From contig JAEZWW010000112.1 of the NCBI GenBank assembly GCA_023442945.1, positions 62,001 to 126,000 of the forward strand: a stretch of 64,000 nucleotides of DNA, written 5' to 3'. The stretch is from Pseudomonadota bacterium (GTDB taxonomy: Bacteria; Pseudomonadota; Gammaproteobacteria; Burkholderiales; Burkholderiaceae_C). This document shows, piece by piece, positions 25,501-34,432 of the stretch. Position numbers and translations under genes: made by a program. Positions within the stretch are counted from its first letter, which is position 1. Each line of letters begins with the position of its first letter. The notes beneath the pieces were generated by a model. The model was not told where the DNA came from and did not search any database. It worked only from the letters and a program-made list of their open reading frames with translations.

Positions 25501-26957
25501 GCTTTTTCGGCGCCACGGCGCTTCCGCAGCAAGGGTTTGCTGGGCGCCTTGGCCTCCGACGCCTGCTGCAGCCGCACGATGGCGAGCAGGCCGCCGGTGG
25601 GGCTGTTGGCCAGCTCCAGCGAACCGCCCATGTTCTGCACCATCTTGGCGACGATCGACAGGCCCAGGCCCGCGCCGGTGGCCGAGGTGCGCGCGGCGTC
25701 ACCGCGGAAGAACGGGCGCGTGAGGCTGGACAACTGTTCGGGCGCGACACCCGCGCCGTGGTCGCGCACGCGCAGCACCACCACGCCGTCGCGCGCGGTG
25801 GCGGCGATGCGCACGCGCGTGACCTCGGTGCCCGGCGTCTTGCCGTAGCGGCGCGCGTTCTCGAACAGGTTGGACAGCACGCGCATCAGCTCGACATCGT
25901 CGCCCAGCACGCGCAGCTCGGGCGCCACGTCGATCTGGAACTCCATGTCCTCGCGCACCGCAAACGGCGTCGCCGATTCGTGCACCAGGTCGGCCAGCGG
26001 CATGTCGACCAGCGTCAGGTGGTCAGGGCGGGCGTAGTCCAGGAACTTGTCGATGATGGTGTCGACCTGCGCGATGTCGGCCGCCATGTGTTCGCGCGCC
26101 TCTTCGTCGGGCACGCTCATCTCGGTTTCCAGCCGCAGGCGCGCCAGCGGCGTGCGCAAATCGTGCGAGATGCCGGCCAGCATTTCGGCGCGGTCCTGCT
26201 CGATTTTGGAGAGTTGGTCGGCCATGCGGTTGAAGCCGACGTTCACCTCGCGGATCTCGCTGGACATCGCGCTTTCATCCAGCCGGCTGCGCTGGTAGTC
26301 GCCATCGCGCACGCTCGCGGCGGCGATCGACAGTTGTTTGAGCGGCCGGTTGATCAGCCGCGCCAGCAGCGCCGCGCCGACCAGCGACACGCCGCCCAGC
26401 GTCGCCAGCCACAGCAGCCAGGTGCTGCCCCCCAGCAGCGCGCCCACGCGCGAGCGGTCCATCAGCAGCCAGTACGAATCGCCTTCGATCGAGAAGCCGA
26501 CCCACAGGCCGGGCTCGTTGTTGACGCGGCTGGCCACCACGGTGTCGGGGCCGAGGCGGGCGATCAGCTCGCTGCTCATGCGGCGCTCCAGCTCGTCGTG
26601 CGCGAACAGGTCGAACTTGTCGCCCGGCTCGTGCGGCAGAATGCGCACCTTCTCCTGGTCGGCCAGGGTCTTGATGAGCGAGACGCGGGCGATGGCGTCG
26701 GAGTGGATCAGCGCGGCGCGCGACAGGTTGACCAGCGACGCCACCTGGCGCGCGTTGTCGACCAGGCGCGGCTCGTATTCCAGTTTGCGAAACAGTTGGT
26801 ACCAGCCCACCGCGCTGGCCAGCAGCAGCAGGCTGAGCAGGATGAAGGTGCGCCAGAACAGCGTGATGCCGAACACGCGCCGGCGCACCGGCGCCACGCC
26901 CTCCAGCGGGGCGTGCATGGAGTCGGTCAGCGAGCCCGCAGGTTCGGCGGTGGGCAT
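25497..26957 (-). CDS. EnvZ-like sensor histidine kinase
   Basis: This 486-residue kinase has one TM segment near residues 34-52 (LFWRTFILLSLLLLASAVGW), a periplasmic domain of about 120 residues, and a second TM segment near LLWLATLGGVSLVGAALLA. HAMP follows (RLINRPLKQLSIAAASVRDG). HisKA is MLAGISHDLRTPLARLRLE, with the phospho-accepting His. The ATPase has NLFENARRYG and GAGLGLSIV. The last residues are basic and are encoded by the repeat's edge. It probably senses an envelope or osmotic cue and phosphorylates the OmpR-like protein encoded upstream. EnvZ is the best match in layout. Confidence 0.85.
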   Translation of the reverse strand: MPTAEPAGSLTDSMHAPLEGVAPVRRRVFGITLFWRTFILLSLLLLASAVGWYQLFRKLEYEPRLVDNARQVASLVNLSRAALIHSDAIARVSLIKTLADQEKVRILPHEPGDKFDLFAHDELERRMSSELIARLGPDTVVASRVNNEPGLWVGFSIEGDSYWLLMDRSRVGALLGGSTWLLWLATLGGVSLVGAALLARLINRPLKQLSIAAASVRDGDYQRSRLDESAMSSEIREVNVGFNRMADQLSKIEQDRAEMLAGISHDLRTPLARLRLETEMSVPDEEAREHMAADIAQVDTIIDKFLDYARPDHLTLVDMPLADLVHESATPFAVREDMEFQIDVAPELRVLGDDVELMRVLSNLFENARRYGKTPGTEVTRVRIAATARDGVVVLRVRDHGAGVAPEQLSSLTRPFFRGDAARTSATGAGLGLSIVAKMVQNMGGSLELANSPTGGLLAIVRLQQASEAKAPSKPLLRKRRGAEKA

Positions 26958-27039
26958 GAAGGCGGTGGGGACGAGGCGCGTTGCTGGCGCGGGCGCTCAG
27001 CCACAGCGCGGCCGACGCAACCCGGTCGCCGGGCGGCGA

Positions 27040-27771
27040 TCAGCTGGTGCCGTCCGGCACGAAGACATAGCCCACGCCCCACACCGTCTGGATGTAGCGC
27101 GGGCTGGCCGGGTCTTGTTCGATCAGCTTGCGCAGGCGCGAGATCTGCACGTCCAGGCTGCGGTCGAAGGGCTCGAATTCGCGGCCGCGCGCCAACTGGG
27201 CCAGCTTTTCGCGCGACAGCGGTTGGCGCGGGTGGCGCACCAGGGCTTTCAGCATGGCGAATTCACCGGTCGTCAGCGAAATTTCCTCGCCACTCTTGTG
27301 CAGCGAACGGGCCGCCAGATCGAACACGAAGGGGCCAAAGCTGACCGATTCGTTCTCGGCCGAGGGCGCGCCCGGCGCTTCTTGCGGCGGGCGGCGGCGC
27401 AGCACGGCGTGCACGCGCGCCAGCAATTCGCGCGGGTTAAAAGGCTTGCCCAGGTAGTCGTCGGCGCCGACTTCCAGGCCGACGATGCGGTCCACGTCTT
27501 CGCCCTTGGCGGTCAGCATGATGATGGGGGTCTTGTCGCCGGCGGCGCGCAGACGGCGGCACACTGACAGGCCGTCTTCGCCGGGCATCATCAGATCAAG
27601 CACGATGAGGTCGATGGTGTCGCGCAGCATGATGCGCGCCAGTGCCTTGGCGTCCTCGGCCACGATCACTTCGAAGCCTTCCTGAGCCAGGTAGCGGCGC
27701 AGCAGGTCGCGGATGCGGGCGTCGTCGTCCACAACGACGATCTTGTCGGCTCGGTTGATTGCCTGGTTCAT
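27040..27771 (-). CDS. ompR: OmpR-family response regulator
   Basis: This 243-residue protein has a receiver domain (VVVDDDARIRDLLRRYLAQEGF; phosphorylated Asp in IVLDLMMPGEDGLS; LTAKG Thr/Lys switch). A winged-helix DNA-binding domain follows (GEFAMLKALVRHPRQPLSRE; RSLDVQISRLRKLIE; YIQTVWGVGYVFVPD). The spacing and the REFEPFDRSLDVQISRLR pattern match OmpR. The ATG at 27771 is preferred because AAGGA lies five bases upstream. The partner kinase starts about 80 bases downstream on the same strand, so they form one operon. Confidence 0.9.
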   Translation of the reverse strand: MNQAINRADKIVVVDDDARIRDLLRRYLAQEGFEVIVAEDAKALARIMLRDTIDLIVLDLMMPGEDGLSVCRRLRAAGDKTPIIMLTAKGEDVDRIVGLEVGADDYLGKPFNPRELLARVHAVLRRRPPQEAPGAPSAENESVSFGPFVFDLAARSLHKSGEEISLTTGEFAMLKALVRHPRQPLSREKLAQLARGREFEPFDRSLDVQISRLRKLIEQDPASPRYIQTVWGVGYVFVPDGTS

Positions 27772-27928
27772 CAAGTTCCTTGAGTCCTATTTGTAACAGA
27801 GGCATTGTGACCCGTTTGAACCAGGGGATCAGGGGTTTCCCTCGTTTGTTTTCACAGTGTTACAGATGTTGCCCTGCATCCGGGCTTCGTGGCGGACATT
27901 CACCCTTGTTCGTGGGAAGGTGGCGGCC

Positions 27929-28261
27929 ATGTCGGTTCTGGATTCCCGTTCACTGGCTTTGGCGCTCGTCGGTGCCAGCCTGCTGCAGGTGCCGCGCGTG
28001 GGTGCGCAGGTCAGCGGCGACGCGATCGCGCCCGGCGCCGAGCCCGCGGCGGTGTCGGCCCGCCCGGCAGGCACCCTGTCCGCGCCACGCAGCGGCTTGT
28101 GGCAAGCCATTGAGGCCGAATACCGCCGCCCGCCTGAAGCCGCCGACTCCAACCCGCACCGGTTGTCCGAGGCGCAGCGCCAGGAGCTGCGCGACCAGAT
28201 CCGCCGCGCCTCGCTGCGCGCCGACAGCCCACCAATGGCACCGGTGGTGTCGCGCCCCTGA
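27929..28261 (+). CDS. Small exported hypothetical protein
   Basis: This 110-residue protein starts at the ATG at 27929, chosen because GGGAAGG lies eight bases before it. The N-terminus (SRSLALALVGASLLQVP) looks like a signal or anchor segment ending near VGAQ. The C-terminal half has LSEAQRQELRDQIRRASLRA, a helical segment that I associate with short exported Comamonadaceae proteins. No function can be assigned. It is divergent from the ompR operon. Confidence 0.5.
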   Translation: MSVLDSRSLALALVGASLLQVPRVGAQVSGDAIAPGAEPAAVSARPAGTLSAPRSGLWQAIEAEYRRPPEAADSNPHRLSEAQRQELRDQIRRASLRADSPPMAPVVSRP

Positions 28262-28387
28262 CGCTCCCGAAGCACGGCCTGCGCGCTTTCTGTCCGTTGC
28301 ACCAGGCCAAGCCCGACGCTGTCTGACACGCTGCCGGCGCGTGCTGTGCCAAGATCGCCGGCCTCGAAACCTTTTTACCGGGTGGGT

Positions 28388-29119
28388 ATGAAACTTCGTC
28401 ACGCGCTGGCTGCGGCCAGCTTTTTTGCTTTGACCCTGGCGGGCGCGCAGGCGCAGCCGGTGACTTCCTCTTTGACCATGACGCCTCCTCAAAACGTGCT
28501 GCAATTGAGTGCCACCGGCCTCGTCGAAGTGCAGCAGGACCTGCTCACGCTCACGCTGTCGACCACGCGCGAAGGCACCGATGCCAACGCCGTGCAGACC
28601 GAGCTGCGCAAGGCCGTTGACGCCGCGCTGGGCGAAGTCAAGAAGACCGCGCAAGCCGGCCAGATGGACGTGCGCTCGGGCGACTTCAACGTGCACCCGC
28701 GCTACAGCCGTGACGGCAAGATCAATGGCTGGCAAGGCCGCGCGGAAGTGGTGCTGGAAGGGCGCGATTTCCCGCGCATCACCCAGGCCGCGGCGCGTGT
28801 GCCGTCGATGACGATCGGCAACATCCAGTTTGGCCTGAGCCGCGAAGCGCGCGGCAAGGTGGAAGCCGAGGCGCAGTCGATGGCGATCGAGCGCTTCAAA
28901 GCGCGCGCCGGCGAGATCGCCAAGGCCTTCGGCTTTTCGGGCTACACGCTGCGCGAAGTCAACGTCAGCGGTGACGACAGCGGCTACCAGCCGCGCATGA
29001 TGGCCATGGCCAAGTCGGAGATGCGCGGCGGTGCCGCCGCCGACGGCGTGCCGGTGGCGATCGAGCCAGGCAAGAGCGTGGTGCAGATCACGGTGTCGGG
29101 TTCGGTGCAGGCGCATTGA
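28388..29119 (+). CDS. SIMPL domain (DUF541) exported protein
   Basis: This 243-residue protein has a signal peptide (MKLRHALAAASFFALTLAG, ending near AQAQ). The DUF541 fold follows: LQLSATGLVEVQQDLLTLTL, DVRSGDFNVHPRYS, KINGWQGRAEVVLEGRDF and the long helix ARGKVEAEAQSMAIERFKARAGEIA. It resembles Brucella BP26-like periplasmic proteins, which assemble into channel- or ring-like oligomers. It stands alone, with a dispersed repeat immediately downstream. Confidence 0.85.
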   Translation: MKLRHALAAASFFALTLAGAQAQPVTSSLTMTPPQNVLQLSATGLVEVQQDLLTLTLSTTREGTDANAVQTELRKAVDAALGEVKKTAQAGQMDVRSGDFNVHPRYSRDGKINGWQGRAEVVLEGRDFPRITQAAARVPSMTIGNIQFGLSREARGKVEAEAQSMAIERFKARAGEIAKAFGFSGYTLREVNVSGDDSGYQPRMMAMAKSEMRGGAAADGVPVAIEPGKSVVQITVSGSVQAH

Positions 29120-29154
29120 CGCGGGACCGATGTGGGCCATCGCATTCGCTGTTT

Positions 29155-29217
29155 TTTTGAATGAAATAGGCCTTCAGCCCTACAGCCATCTGCGCGACCA
29201 GCTTCTTTATTAATAGC
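29155..29217 (-). repeat. Dispersed ~60-bp repeat, copy 7
   Basis: GAAATAGGCCTTCAGCCC, then TACAGCCATCTGCGCGACCA and GCTT. It lies between the SIMPL and hydrolase genes. Confidence 0.8.
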
Positions 29218-29344
29218 AAACGGCCTGCTGCGCCCTGGCGCGCCGCAGGCCGTTGCGCTTTCGCGTACGATGGTCCAACGCCAGCCGTTGGGGCCCGTCG
29301 GCCCGGTTGGCGCACCGTTTTTGTCCTGCCTTCGCGATCTGCCC

Positions 29345-30256
29345 ATGAATGCGCCCACGCTGCACAGAGTCCACTGTCCTGACGCCCAGGGTGGGCACCA
29401 CATGGCGTGGTGGGAATGGGGCGATGCGCAGGCGCCGCACCTGATCGTCTGTGTGCACGGCCTGACGCGCCAGGGCCGCGATTTCGACGTGCTGGCCCAG
29501 GCGCTGGTGGCCCGCGCGGCCGCCCAGGGGCGCACCGTGCGCGTGGCTTGCCCCGACGTGGTGGGCCGGGGTGAGAGCGACTGGCTGAAGGACCCGCTGG
29601 GCTACCAGTTCCCCACCTACGTGGGCGACACGCTGGCCATGCTGGGTGCGCTGCAGCAGGCAGCGCCCATCACGACGTTTGACTGGGTCGGCACCAGCAT
29701 GGGCGGGCTGATCGGTCTGTCGATCGCCGGGCTGCCGCAGCTGCCGCTGCCCGCGCCCGTGCACCGCTTGGTGTTGAACGACGTCGGCCCGGTCGTGCAG
29801 TGGGCGGCGCTGCAGCGCATTGGCCAGTACCTGGGCAAATCCGGCCCGTACGACACGGTGGAGCAGGCTGCGGCCGAGATGCGCGTGCTGTCGGCCGGCT
29901 TTGGCCCGCACAGCGATGCCGACTGGTTGGTGCTTTCGCGGCCCATGCTGCGCCAGCGCCCGGAAGGCGGCTGGCGCCTGCACTACGACCCGGCCATCGC
30001 CGTGCCTTACGCCGCCATGACCGAGGCCGCCGCCGTCGAAGGCGAAAAAGCCTTGTGGCAGCTGTACGACCAGATCACCGCGCCCACGCTGGTGCTGCGC
30101 GGGGCCGATTCCGACTTGCTGACACCGGCCACGGTGGCCGCCATGGCCGAGCGCGGGCCCAAGGCCCGGGCGGTGGAGTTTGCCGGCGTGGGCCACGCGC
30201 CGACGCTGGTCGCGCCAGACCAAGTGGGCTGCGTGCTGGAATTTCTGCTGCCTTGA
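29345..30256 (+). CDS. Alpha/beta hydrolase
   Basis: This 303-residue protein shows the oxyanion-hole segment VCVHGLTRQGRD, the nucleophile elbow WVGTSMGGLIG (Ser near residue 118) and a late GVGHAPTL with the catalytic His. The intervening acid is likely the Asp in RGADSDLLTPA. These are typical esterase or carboxyl-ester hydrolase features; no specific substrate can be named. The ATG at 29345 was chosen because the upstream open frame has no conserved content. It is followed closely by relA. Confidence 0.8.
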   Translation: MNAPTLHRVHCPDAQGGHHMAWWEWGDAQAPHLIVCVHGLTRQGRDFDVLAQALVARAAAQGRTVRVACPDVVGRGESDWLKDPLGYQFPTYVGDTLAMLGALQQAAPITTFDWVGTSMGGLIGLSIAGLPQLPLPAPVHRLVLNDVGPVVQWAALQRIGQYLGKSGPYDTVEQAAAEMRVLSAGFGPHSDADWLVLSRPMLRQRPEGGWRLHYDPAIAVPYAAMTEAAAVEGEKALWQLYDQITAPTLVLRGADSDLLTPATVAAMAERGPKARAVEFAGVGHAPTLVAPDQVGCVLEFLLP

Positions 30257-30303
30257 CCGCATATCCCTTGGGCGGCTGAACGTCGCCGCCCCGAACGAGT
30301 GCC

Positions 30304-32517
30304 ATGAAATCCCTGTCCTTGCGCCCTCCCGCCCCCGGCGCGCCCGTGGCGGACGTGTTGACCGCCACCGCTGGCGATGCCGCCGACGTGCTGGGCATGC
30401 GGGCCAGGGCGCGCGCCTTCGCGGTACCGCTGCTGACCGGCGAAGCCACCACCTCGGGCGAAGCCTTGCTGGACCACGCCGACGCCGTGGCCGACATCCT
30501 GGCCGCCATCGGCGGCAGCGAGTCGGTGCAGGCCGTCGCGTACCTGAGCTACGCCAGCGCGCAGCTGAACCGACCGGACGAGGTCATCGGCAAGGCCTTT
30601 GGCGACGGACTCGCGCGCCTGGCGATCGAGACGTCCAAGCTCGAACAGGTGCAGATGCTGTCGCGCGCCAAGCGCAACGAACAGGCGTCGGATTCCGAGC
30701 GGGCCAGCCAGCAGACCGAGTACGTGCGCAAGATGCTGCTGGCCTTCAGCCGCGACCTGCGCGTGGTGTTGCTGCGCTTGGCGTCGCGCTTGCAGACGCT
30801 GCGCCATTGCGCGGCCGTGCGGCGCACGCCGGCGCCCATGCTGCTGCGCGAATCGGCCGACGTGTTTGCGCCCCTGGCCAACCGCCTAGGCATCTGGCAG
30901 ATCAAGTGGGAAATGGAAGACCTGATCTTCCGCGCGCAGGAGCCCGACACCTACAAGATGGTGGCCTCGCTGCTGGACGAAAAGCGCGTCGAACGCGAAA
31001 CCGCGCTGGAGCAGCGCCGCGCCGAGATCGAGGCCGCCCTATGCGCCCAAGGCATTGCGGCGCAGGTGTCGGGCCGGCCCAAGCACATCAGCAGCATCGT
31101 GCGCAAGATGCGTGGTAAGGGCCTGGACTTCGACCAGGTGTTTGACGTGCGCGCGCTGCGCGTGATGGTGCCGCAGGTCGACGATTGCTATGCCGCGCTG
31201 GGCTGGGTGCACGAGCAGTTCACGCCCGTGCCGGATGAGTTCGACGATTACATCGCTAAGCCCAAGATCAACGGCTACCAGTCGCTGCACACCGTGGTGC
31301 GCGATGGCGACGGCCGCGCGTGGGAGATCCAGATCCGCACGCGCGAGATGCACGAGCACGCCGAACACGGCGTGGCCGCGCACTGGGCGTACAAGGAAGC
31401 GGGCACCAAGGGCTACGTCGGCGTCAGCGCCGCCAGCGACTACGACGCCAAGATCGCCGTGCTGCGCCAGCTGCTGGCCTGGGAGCGCGACCTGTCGGGC
31501 ACGGCACCGCAGTACGGCCTGTTCGACGACCGTATCTACGTGTTGACGCCGGATGCCGCCATCGTTGAATTGCCCGCCGGCGCCACGCCGGTCGACTTCG
31601 CCTACACCGTGCACACGGAGCTGGGCCACCGCTGCCGCGGTGCCAAGGTGGATGGCGCCATGGTGCCGCTGAACACCGCGCTGAAGAACGGTCAGACCGT
31701 GGAAGTGGTGGTGACCAAGGAGGGCGGCCCGTCGCGCGACTGGCTGAACGCCGATTTGGGCTACCTGGCCTCGTCGCGCGCGCGCGCCAAGGTGCGCGCC
31801 TGGTTCAACGCGCAGCAAACGCGCGAGACCACCGCGCGCGGCCGCGAGATGGTCGAAAAGCTGTTGCAGCGCGAGGGCAAGACCTCGGTGTCGATGGACT
31901 TCCTGGCGAACGAGCTGGGCTACAAGAGCCCCGACGCGCTGTTCGAAACCGTGGGCAAGGACGAGCTGTCGCTGCGCAGCATCGAAACCGTGCTGCGCCC
32001 GCCCGTGCCCCAGCCCGATGCCGACGCGCAGATCCTGCTGCGCAAGCCGAAGCCCGAGGGCAGCGCGCGCGGCGGTGTGTTGGTGGTGGGTCTGGATTCG
32101 CTGCTGACGCAGCCGGCCCGCTGCTGCAAACCGGCGCCGCCCGACGCGATCGGCGGGTATGTCACACGCGGGCGCGGTGTCACCGTGCACCGGCGCGACT
32201 GCGCGAGCTTTCGCGACCTGCTGGCGCGCGAGCCGGAACGTGTGATTGAAGTCGACTGGAGCGCCCCGACCGAAGGTCGCAAGCCCGCGTACCCGGTCGA
32301 CGTAGCGGTGGAGGCCACCGACCGCCAAGGCCTGCTGCGCGACATCTCCGACGTGTTCGCACGGGAAAAGATGAACGTGATCGGCGTGCAGACCCAGTCC
32401 GTCAAAGGCTGGGCCTGGATGACCTTCACCGTCGAGGTCAGCGACACCCAACGCCTGTCGCAAGTACTGCGTGAAGTGCTGAACGTGACCGGCGTGCGCG
32501 TCGCCAAACGGCGCTGA
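30304..32517 (+). CDS. relA: (p)ppGpp synthetase RelA
   Basis: This 737-residue stringent-response enzyme makes (p)ppGpp from ATP and GTP/GDP on starved ribosomes. The N-terminal hydrolase domain lacks the HD pair: the region around AVAYLSYASAQLNRPDEVIG has no HDxxED. The synthetase has EFDDYIAKPKINGYQSLHT, the EXDD type found in synthetase-only RelA rather than the RXKD of bifunctional SpoT. TGS (IYVLTPDAAIVELPAGATPVD), a CC/zinc-finger-like PARCCKPAPPD segment and an ACT domain near the C-terminus follow. It is therefore predicted to be synthetase-only, and the hydrolase SpoT must be encoded elsewhere. It ends 50 bases before tRNA-Val. Confidence 0.93.
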   Translation: MKSLSLRPPAPGAPVADVLTATAGDAADVLGMRARARAFAVPLLTGEATTSGEALLDHADAVADILAAIGGSESVQAVAYLSYASAQLNRPDEVIGKAFGDGLARLAIETSKLEQVQMLSRAKRNEQASDSERASQQTEYVRKMLLAFSRDLRVVLLRLASRLQTLRHCAAVRRTPAPMLLRESADVFAPLANRLGIWQIKWEMEDLIFRAQEPDTYKMVASLLDEKRVERETALEQRRAEIEAALCAQGIAAQVSGRPKHISSIVRKMRGKGLDFDQVFDVRALRVMVPQVDDCYAALGWVHEQFTPVPDEFDDYIAKPKINGYQSLHTVVRDGDGRAWEIQIRTREMHEHAEHGVAAHWAYKEAGTKGYVGVSAASDYDAKIAVLRQLLAWERDLSGTAPQYGLFDDRIYVLTPDAAIVELPAGATPVDFAYTVHTELGHRCRGAKVDGAMVPLNTALKNGQTVEVVVTKEGGPSRDWLNADLGYLASSRARAKVRAWFNAQQTRETTARGREMVEKLLQREGKTSVSMDFLANELGYKSPDALFETVGKDELSLRSIETVLRPPVPQPDADAQILLRKPKPEGSARGGVLVVGLDSLLTQPARCCKPAPPDAIGGYVTRGRGVTVHRRDCASFRDLLAREPERVIEVDWSAPTEGRKPAYPVDVAVEATDRQGLLRDISDVFAREKMNVIGVQTQSVKGWAWMTFTVEVSDTQRLSQVLREVLNVTGVRVAKRR

Positions 32518-32566
32518 GCCGAGAACGGCCTGCCAATCTGCTACACTCCTGCGCTTCGAATCACCC

Positions 32567-32643
32567 AGGCGCGTAGCTCAGTTGGTTAGAGCACCACCTT
32601 GACATGGTGGGGGTCGTTGGTTCGAATCCAATCGCGCCTACCA
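32567..32643 (+). tRNA. tRNA-Val (anticodon GAC)
   Basis: A 77-base cloverleaf with encoded CCA. The acceptor stem AGGCGCG pairs with CGCGCCT, the D-arm includes AGCTCAGTTGGTTAGAGC, and the anticodon loop TTGACAT gives GAC. The T-arm contains GGTTCGAATCC. The 3' half from 32599 is the attachment-site copy of the island and so is contributed by the inserted element. Confidence 0.95.
32599..32643. other. attL of the tRNA-Val island (45-bp direct repeat)
   Basis: The 3' 45 bases of the tRNA gene, including CCA, recur exactly at 45692-45736. This gives a perfect direct repeat typical of tyrosine-recombinase integration into a tRNA 3' end. Confidence 0.9.
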
Positions 32644-32660
32644 GGATTCCAAGTAAGAAC

Positions 32661-32693
32661 AAGGACTTGCATATCGTTGCAGGTCCTTTTTCT
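32661..32693 (+). terminator. Terminator downstream of tRNA-Val, supplied by the island
   Basis: AAGGACTTGCA pairs with TGCAGGTCCTT around a short loop, followed by T residues. It lies just inside the island and so replaces the tRNA's original terminator, now at 45752-45786. Confidence 0.75.
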
Positions 32694-32769
32694 TTTTCCG
32701 GCATCGAACGATGTGTGGTTTGCTGCGAAGTAGCTTGGATTGCTGTGACACACTCCATGTCACACCGTG

Positions 32770-33120
32770 TCATACCTGCTTGAGCATGAAAACTTTCTGT
32801 GCCTTGTTCTTGCCGGTACCGTGTATAGGGAAGCCGATGATCGCTTTGCGGTGAGTCGCGCAGATGCCGCATGCGGCACAGCTGATGTCATCGCGCACGC
32901 TTGCCGGGCACACCGACACATGCCTCCCGGCTGGTGTCTTCAAGGCCTTCTCCGTCCCCTCCGGCAGGAGGGTCACGACGGGTGCAATGCCCAACTCAGC
33001 CAGCTCGTCTGCATGGCTCAAGTTATTCGCCGATAAATTGATCACGAATCCGTTTGAATTTGCGAACGCAATTGCGCGAGCGTTTTCAGGCTTATCAGCT
33101 GGTAATCCGAAAGGACCAAG
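32770..33120 (-). pseudogene. 3' fragment of a Cys-rich phage/plasmid protein gene
   Basis: The minus strand encodes ARAIAFANSNGFVINLSANN, then LSHADELAELGIAPVVTLLP. The C-terminus is Cys-rich, with CPASVRDDISCAACGICATH then RKAIIGFPIHG. This resembles the C-terminal domain of a phage-borne family that I recall without a certain name; its Cys/His set may bind metal. The reading frame continues upstream past 33045, where a GTG could act as start, and then stops at 33165. The conserved-looking sequence therefore has no proper N-terminus. It abuts and overlaps the start of the tail-like gene, which suggests a deletion joint here. Confidence 0.6.
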
Positions 33121-33134
33121 AGCCAGTTTATTCC

Positions 33135-34430
33135 GTGGCAGACCATACCACCGCCCCGCTACTCATGGACGTGAGCTTCTATGCGCCTGGCGACTATGTG
33201 TTTGACCCTCTGATTGTGAATGTGCAGGGTGGCTATGGTGGTTATGGCGAAGTTGGCGGTAAGTTGCTCGGTCTGCAGGGTAAGGCACTGGATGGCGGCG
33301 CTTCAGACGCTCTGGAGGACGAAGATGACGGTCAGGGCACCATCACCAAGGTTGGGCTCGTCTCGATGCAGGCTTTTAGTCTGGAGGGCTCTGCGGTTGG
33401 AGCTGATGGCAGTGATGGGAGTGTTGAGGTCACGCTACCTCCACTGCAGGGCGTGGCGTTTGAGGTTGATGGTGTAGGTATTGTCCGTGGCACTTTGAGC
33501 GCTTTGCGGGGCGAAGCCGCCGGCTATATTGACCTACCGCCGCTCGACGAGCCTAGCGTTCTGCATGCCCCCCTCCCGAGTATTCAGGCTGCAGACGAGC
33601 CCGCATCGCTCGGTGTTGAGGGTATGCAAGCGACACACATCTCAGGGCTTGTAGCCGACGATGACGTAAGTCTTGCCTATGGCGTATTGCCGTTTATCTA
33701 TGGCTCTGCCGTGCAAGATAACCCCGACGAGGACACGCTGATCGATTATGTAGGCCACAGCCTACGTCTTTCAGGTCTGAGCATGCAGGAGGCTCGCATG
33801 CATCAGAAGGTGTCGGCGCTGGTTGGGCTTGATGCTCAGAACATCAGCGCACTACAGTGGGCAGAGCGTGCTGCCTCAACGCATGCACTGAGCGCCGTGG
33901 CCATCAGTCATGCGCTGTTCAATGCACTGGCGCGGTTGGCAGTCATCTATACCCAGACCACCCCCGCCCAGGACGGGAACTCCCGCACTCTGGTATGCCA
34001 TGAAGGTGGGGGGTTTGTAACCGAATACACACACTACAATTTTCAGAGCTTCATTCGCTTATCTGGTAAGTATTACGGCGTAGCTAGTGACGGTATCTAC
34101 CTACTGGAAGGCGATACCGACGACGGCGTCGACATTACGGCATTCATCGACCTCGGCACCAAGGACTTCTTCACTCAGGGGATCAAAAGCATGCCCGCCG
34201 CCTACGCGGCTGTCGCATCGTCGGCCCCTGCGAAGCTGACAGTCAAGAGCCGCCAAGGCGAGTTTACGTACCAGCAACGAGCCAGCTCCCCTCGCCTACA
34301 GGTGCAGCGTTTTGACATCGGCCGCGGTCTGCGTGACACCCACTTCGACCTGTCCCTAGAAGTACCTGCCAAAGACTTCGAGCTGGCAGGCGTTGATTTT
34401 GAAGTACTCAAGAATCCGAGGAGGATCTAA
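33135..34430 (+). CDS. Putative phage tail/virion protein
   Basis: This is about 431 residues if the GTG at 33135 is used. The frame is open from a TTG at 33054, but the extra residues are antisense to the broken gene on the other strand, and no good Shine-Dalgarno precedes any candidate, so a 5' truncation is possible. The first 200 residues contain loose repeats (LLGLQGKAL; LPPLQGVAF; LPPLDEPSV; LPSIQAADE). A helical middle and a beta-rich C-terminal half (FIRLSGKYYGVASDGIYLLE) follow. Composition and context suggest a tail or receptor-region protein; no family is recognised. The next gene starts two bases after its stop. Confidence 0.65.
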   Translation: MADHTTAPLLMDVSFYAPGDYVFDPLIVNVQGGYGGYGEVGGKLLGLQGKALDGGASDALEDEDDGQGTITKVGLVSMQAFSLEGSAVGADGSDGSVEVTLPPLQGVAFEVDGVGIVRGTLSALRGEAAGYIDLPPLDEPSVLHAPLPSIQAADEPASLGVEGMQATHISGLVADDDVSLAYGVLPFIYGSAVQDNPDEDTLIDYVGHSLRLSGLSMQEARMHQKVSALVGLDAQNISALQWAERAASTHALSAVAISHALFNALARLAVIYTQTTPAQDGNSRTLVCHEGGGFVTEYTHYNFQSFIRLSGKYYGVASDGIYLLEGDTDDGVDITAFIDLGTKDFFTQGIKSMPAAYAAVASSAPAKLTVKSRQGEFTYQQRASSPRLQVQRFDIGRGLRDTHFDLSLEVPAKDFELAGVDFEVLKNPRRI

Positions 34431-34432
34431 CG

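Noticed and set aside
32561..32872. Minus-strand 103-aa open frame ending GAIGFEPTTPTMSRWCSNQ
   Set aside because: Its C-terminal part is the antisense of tRNA-Val; this is a familiar spurious protein call around tRNAs.
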